Source: JAJPHU01 sp035553375 (GTDB taxonomy: Bacteria; Planctomycetota; Planctomycetia; Gemmatales; Gemmataceae). Taken from it: a DNA stretch of 64,000 nt. Each line of letters opens with the position of its first letter. Position 1 is the first letter of the stretch. The notes under the pieces are model-generated. The model did not search any database. It saw only the letters and a list, made by a program, of their open reading frames with translations, and was not told the DNA's origin. Shown piece after piece: positions 61,279-64,000 of the stretch. The DNA lies in contig DATNCY010000276.1 of NCBI GenBank assembly GCA_035553375.1, positions 1 to 64,000 on the forward strand, given 5' to 3'. The position numbers and the translations under genes were made by a program.

Positions 61279-63639
61279 ATGGAAACTCCTCTTTCTCCTC
61301 AATTAGCGCGCAAGATGGATGCCTACTGGCGCGCGGCGAACTATCTCTCCGTAGGGCAGATTTATTTGTTTGATAATCCCCTGCTGAAAGAGCCGCTGCA
61401 ATTGAAACACGTCAAGCCTCGCTTGCTCGGTCACTGGGGCACCACGCCGGGACTTAATTTCATCTATGTTCATCTAAATCGCGTCATCAAGGAACACGAT
61501 CTGAGCGTGATCTATATTGCCGGCCCCGGTCATGGCGGTCCCGGCCTGGTCGCCAACACGTATTTAGAAGGAACCTACAGCGAGGTCTATCCGAACATCA
61601 GCCAGGATGAGGCCGGGATGAAACGGCTGTTCATGCAGTTCTCGTTCCCCGGCGGCATTCCTAGCCACGTCGCGCCGGAAACGCCCGGCTCGATTCACGA
61701 AGGCGGCGAGTTGGGTTACTCGCTCGCTCACGCCTACGGTGCCGCCTTCGACAATCCCGACCTGCTGCTCGCCTGCGTGATCGGCGATGGCGAGGCGGAA
61801 ACCGGCGCGCTGGCCACTGGCTGGCACGGCAACAAATTCCTCAATCCCGCCCGCGACGGCGCGGTGTTGCCGATCTTGCATCTCAACGGCTACAAAATCG
61901 CCAATCCGACCGTACTGGCCCGCATTTCGCGCGAGGAATTGGAAGCGCTGCTGCGCGGCTACGGTTACACGCCCTATTTCGTCGAGGGACACGAACCGGA
62001 GAAGATGCACGCGAAGATGGCCGCGACGCTCGATACCTGCATCGCCGACATTCAGCGCATCCAGAACGAGGCCCGCAAAAACGGTTTCACCGAGCGACCG
62101 CGTTGGCCGATGATCGTCTTGCGTTCGCCGAAGGGCTGGACTGGGCCGAAGGAAGTGGACGGCAAAAAGACCGAGGATTACTGGCGTTCGCATCAGGTGC
62201 CGTTCGCGGAGATGGCCGAGAAGCCCGGCCATGTCAAGCTGCTCGAAGCATGGATGAAAAGCTACAAGCCAGAGGAGTTATTTGACGAAACCGGCAAGCT
62301 GATCCCGGAGTTGGCCGAACTCGCTCCGAAGGGCGATCGACGCATGGGTGCCAATCCGCATGCGAACGGCGGTCTGCTCCTCAAGGATCTGAAATTGCCG
62401 GATTTTCGCGCGTATGCGGTCGCCATCTCCGCGCCCGGTTCGGTCACGGCCGAGGCCACACGCATTCAAGGGCAATTTGTCCGCGACGTGATGAAACTGA
62501 ATTTGGAAGCCAGCAATTTCCGCATTTTCAGCCCGGACGAGAACGCCTCCAATCGCTGGGGCGATGTGTTCGACGTGACTGATCGTTGCTCCACCGCCGA
62601 AATTTATTCCTACGACGATCACGTTTCGCCGGATGGCCGGGTGATGGAAGTATTGAGCGAGCATCAATGTCAGGGCTGGCTGGAGGGCTACTTGCTGACG
62701 GGCCGGCATGGTTTCTTCAACTGCTACGAGGCGTTCATCCACATTATCGATTCGATGTTCAACCAGCACGCCAAATGGCTGAAAACCACGCGCCGCATCC
62801 CCTGGCGTCGGCCGCTCGCTTCGCTCAACTATCTGCTGTCGTCGCACGTCTGGCGGCAGGATCACAACGGTTTCAGCCATCAAGATCCCGGCTTCATCGA
62901 TCACGTCATCAACAAGAAAGCCGAGGTGATTCGCGTCTATCTGCCGCCGGATGCTAATACGCTCTTGTCGGTGACGGATCATTGCCTGCGCAGCCGGCAC
63001 TATGTCAACGTCATCGTGGCCGGCAAACAGCCGGCGCCGCAATGGCTGGACATGGATCAAGCGATCAAGCATTGCACGGCCGGCATCGGCATCTGGGAAT
63101 GGGCCAGTAACGACAAGGGCGGTGAACCCGATGTCGTGATGGCGTGCTGCGGCGACGTGCCGACGTTGGAAACGCTGGCCGCCGTCGATCTGCTGCGCAA
63201 GCATTTGCCGGAACTCAAGGTGCGCGTCCTCAACGTCGTGGACCTGATGAAACTGCAACCGCAAACGGAACATCCGCACGGCCTGAGCGATGCGGATTTC
63301 GATGTCCTATTCACCAAGGATCGGCCGATCCTGTTCGCCTTCCACGGTTATCCGTGGTTGATCCATCGCCTCACGTATCGGCGGACGAATCATCGCAATC
63401 TGCATGTGCGCGGCTACAAGGAAGAGGGCACGACGACCACGCCGTTTGACATGGTGGTGCTGAACGATCTCGATCGCTTCCATCTGGTCGGCGATGTGAT
63501 CGATCGCGTACCGGCCCTGGGATCGCGAGCCGCCTATCTCAAGCAAGCAATCCGCGACAAGTTGCTCGACCACAAACAATACATCGACAAGCACGGCGAC
63601 GATATGCCGGAGATTCGCGATTGGAAATGGCGATTGTGA
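61279..63639 (+). CDS. xfp: Xylulose-5-phosphate/fructose-6-phosphate phosphoketolase
   Basis: 786 residues from ATG 61279 (AAAGGA about eleven bases upstream). Thiamine-diphosphate enzyme that splits xylulose-5-P (or fructose-6-P) into acetyl phosphate plus glyceraldehyde-3-P (or erythrose-4-P). Signatures: LGHWGTTPGLNFIYVHLNR, YIAGPGHGGPGLVANTYLEG, and the ThDP region IGDGEAETGALATGWHGNKF, plus the Bifidobacterium-type ending DWKWRL. Full length (~790-800) is intact. Tight linkage to ackA gives a bypass that yields ATP and acetate without pyruvate decarboxylation. Confidence 0.96.
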   Translation: METPLSPQLARKMDAYWRAANYLSVGQIYLFDNPLLKEPLQLKHVKPRLLGHWGTTPGLNFIYVHLNRVIKEHDLSVIYIAGPGHGGPGLVANTYLEGTYSEVYPNISQDEAGMKRLFMQFSFPGGIPSHVAPETPGSIHEGGELGYSLAHAYGAAFDNPDLLLACVIGDGEAETGALATGWHGNKFLNPARDGAVLPILHLNGYKIANPTVLARISREELEALLRGYGYTPYFVEGHEPEKMHAKMAATLDTCIADIQRIQNEARKNGFTERPRWPMIVLRSPKGWTGPKEVDGKKTEDYWRSHQVPFAEMAEKPGHVKLLEAWMKSYKPEELFDETGKLIPELAELAPKGDRRMGANPHANGGLLLKDLKLPDFRAYAVAISAPGSVTAEATRIQGQFVRDVMKLNLEASNFRIFSPDENASNRWGDVFDVTDRCSTAEIYSYDDHVSPDGRVMEVLSEHQCQGWLEGYLLTGRHGFFNCYEAFIHIIDSMFNQHAKWLKTTRRIPWRRPLASLNYLLSSHVWRQDHNGFSHQDPGFIDHVINKKAEVIRVYLPPDANTLLSVTDHCLRSRHYVNVIVAGKQPAPQWLDMDQAIKHCTAGIGIWEWASNDKGGEPDVVMACCGDVPTLETLAAVDLLRKHLPELKVRVLNVVDLMKLQPQTEHPHGLSDADFDVLFTKDRPILFAFHGYPWLIHRLTYRRTNHRNLHVRGYKEEGTTTTPFDMVVLNDLDRFHLVGDVIDRVPALGSRAAYLKQAIRDKLLDHKQYIDKHGDDMPEIRDWKWRL

Positions 63640-63676
63640 ATTCGAGTACGAGGAGCGCGTAAATAGTTTTTAGTAT

Positions 63677-63726
63677 TGTTATTTCGTGAGTGCCAGCCCT
63701 GAAGGACGGGCACTCACGAAATAACA
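63677..63726. terminator. Hairpin TGTTATTTCGTGAGTGCC between convergent genes
   Basis: 18-bp perfect arms (63677-63694 and 63709-63726), 14-base loop; the A/T-rich ends give T-runs on both strands, fitting a bidirectional terminator for xfp and the DUF1501 gene. Confidence 0.75.
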
Positions 63727-63777
63727 CCACAAGCCATTACCGCCGCTTTCCCTGCCACCAAATCGGAGCGGAGCCGC

Positions 63778-64000
63778 CTACAAAATAGCTTCCTTGATGA
63801 TCGGCGCATCTTCAGCGATGAGCTTGACCGGCCGATTAGTCGGCGTTGTCACAACGGTATCCGGGTCGATGCCAAGCAAGTGATAGAGGGTGCGACCAAA
63901 GCTCTCCACTTTGTAAAATTTATCCGTCACCTGAGCGCCGATTTTGTCCGTGGCACCGACGATGTTGCCGCCGCGGAAACCGCCGCCGGCGGCCAGGATG
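63778..64000 (-). CDS. C-terminal end of a DUF1501 protein (truncated by window edge)
   Basis: 73 residues and a TAG stop are visible, the gene's beginning lying beyond the window. The stretch GGGFRGGNIVGATDKIGAQV followed by TLYHLLGIDPDTVVTTPTNR and PVKLI matches the C-terminal block of the DUF1501 genes at 10452, 26009 and 40211 (GGNIRGGQVIGSTDKIGAAP; VLGIDPVTTLPDHTGRPIYL). Family assignment is firm; nothing can be said about its start. Confidence 0.85.
   Translation of the reverse strand, partial: ILAAGGGFRGGNIVGATDKIGAQVTDKFYKVESFGRTLYHLLGIDPDTVVTTPTNRPVKLIAEDAPIIKEAIL

Noticed and set aside
1..64000. tRNA, rRNA or riboswitch genes
   Set aside because: Reading by eye found no T-arm-like motifs with matching acceptor stems and no conserved riboswitch core; a covariance-model scan was not possible.

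Overview
The window looks like chromosomal DNA of a planctomycete, most like the Gemmata/Gemmataceae group. Support comes from three DUF1501 (Tat-exported, sulfatase-fold) genes plus the end of a fourth, two DUF1549/DUF1553 cytochrome-like giants, exported WD40 and propeller proteins, HzsA-related cytochromes, LpxC and Skp of a Gram-negative envelope, and a high G+C content. Species cannot be named from sequence alone. No rRNA, tRNA, CRISPR array, transposase or phage gene was recognised.

Layout. 1-4.1 kb: the end of an unrecognised gene, a Gly/Tyr-rich exported protein, a small zinc ribbon and an exported transglutaminase-like protein. 4.15-7.1 kb (minus): outer-membrane genes skp, lpxC and a Gfo/Idh/MocA oxidoreductase. 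7.25-27.7 kb (minus): a 20-kb run of ten genes in one direction, holding three paralogous HzsA-related dihaem proteins, two DUF1501 proteins, a thioredoxin-like gene with an in-frame TGA that reads best as selenocysteine, a WD40 cytochrome, a DUF1549/1553 protein, a PPC-domain protein and a small unknown. 27.9-39.9 kb: an exported WD40 protein, an MscS channel, a propeller/Fn3-like protein, an S55 (SpoIVB-like) peptidase, a rhomboid that lacks its catalytic His, and a methyltransferase. 40.2-48 kb (plus): DUF1501, Uma2, a nucleotidyltransferase, a cytochrome P460-like lipoprotein, DUF1549/1553 and a TlpA-like protein with an apparent frameshift. 48-59.6 kb: mostly housekeeping genes, namely a HerA-like ATPase, a Tat oxidoreductase, rpmE-prfA-prmC, a PAP2 phosphatase, a zinc peptidase, a prepilin peptidase, and aroDE-aroK. 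60-63.6 kb (plus): ackA-xfp, a phosphoketolase/acetate kinase pair. The window ends in another DUF1501 gene.

How the parts fit. The 20-kb block reads as one exported redox/surface module. Its HzsA-like, cytochrome, DUF1549/1553 and thioredoxin-like products are all predicted to be outside the cytoplasm, and the DUF1501 proteins are predicted Tat substrates. The selenoprotein candidate sits between two HzsA paralogs. The substrate of the module cannot be read from sequence.

A second theme is a high density of intergenic hairpin repeats from at least eight unrelated families. Several have entered genes: they encode the hydrophobic cores of two signal peptides, the C-terminus of shikimate kinase and an internal loop of the S55 peptidase. 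The strongest leads are the TGA-containing thioredoxin-like gene, the HzsA-like triplet and the repeat-derived signal peptides.
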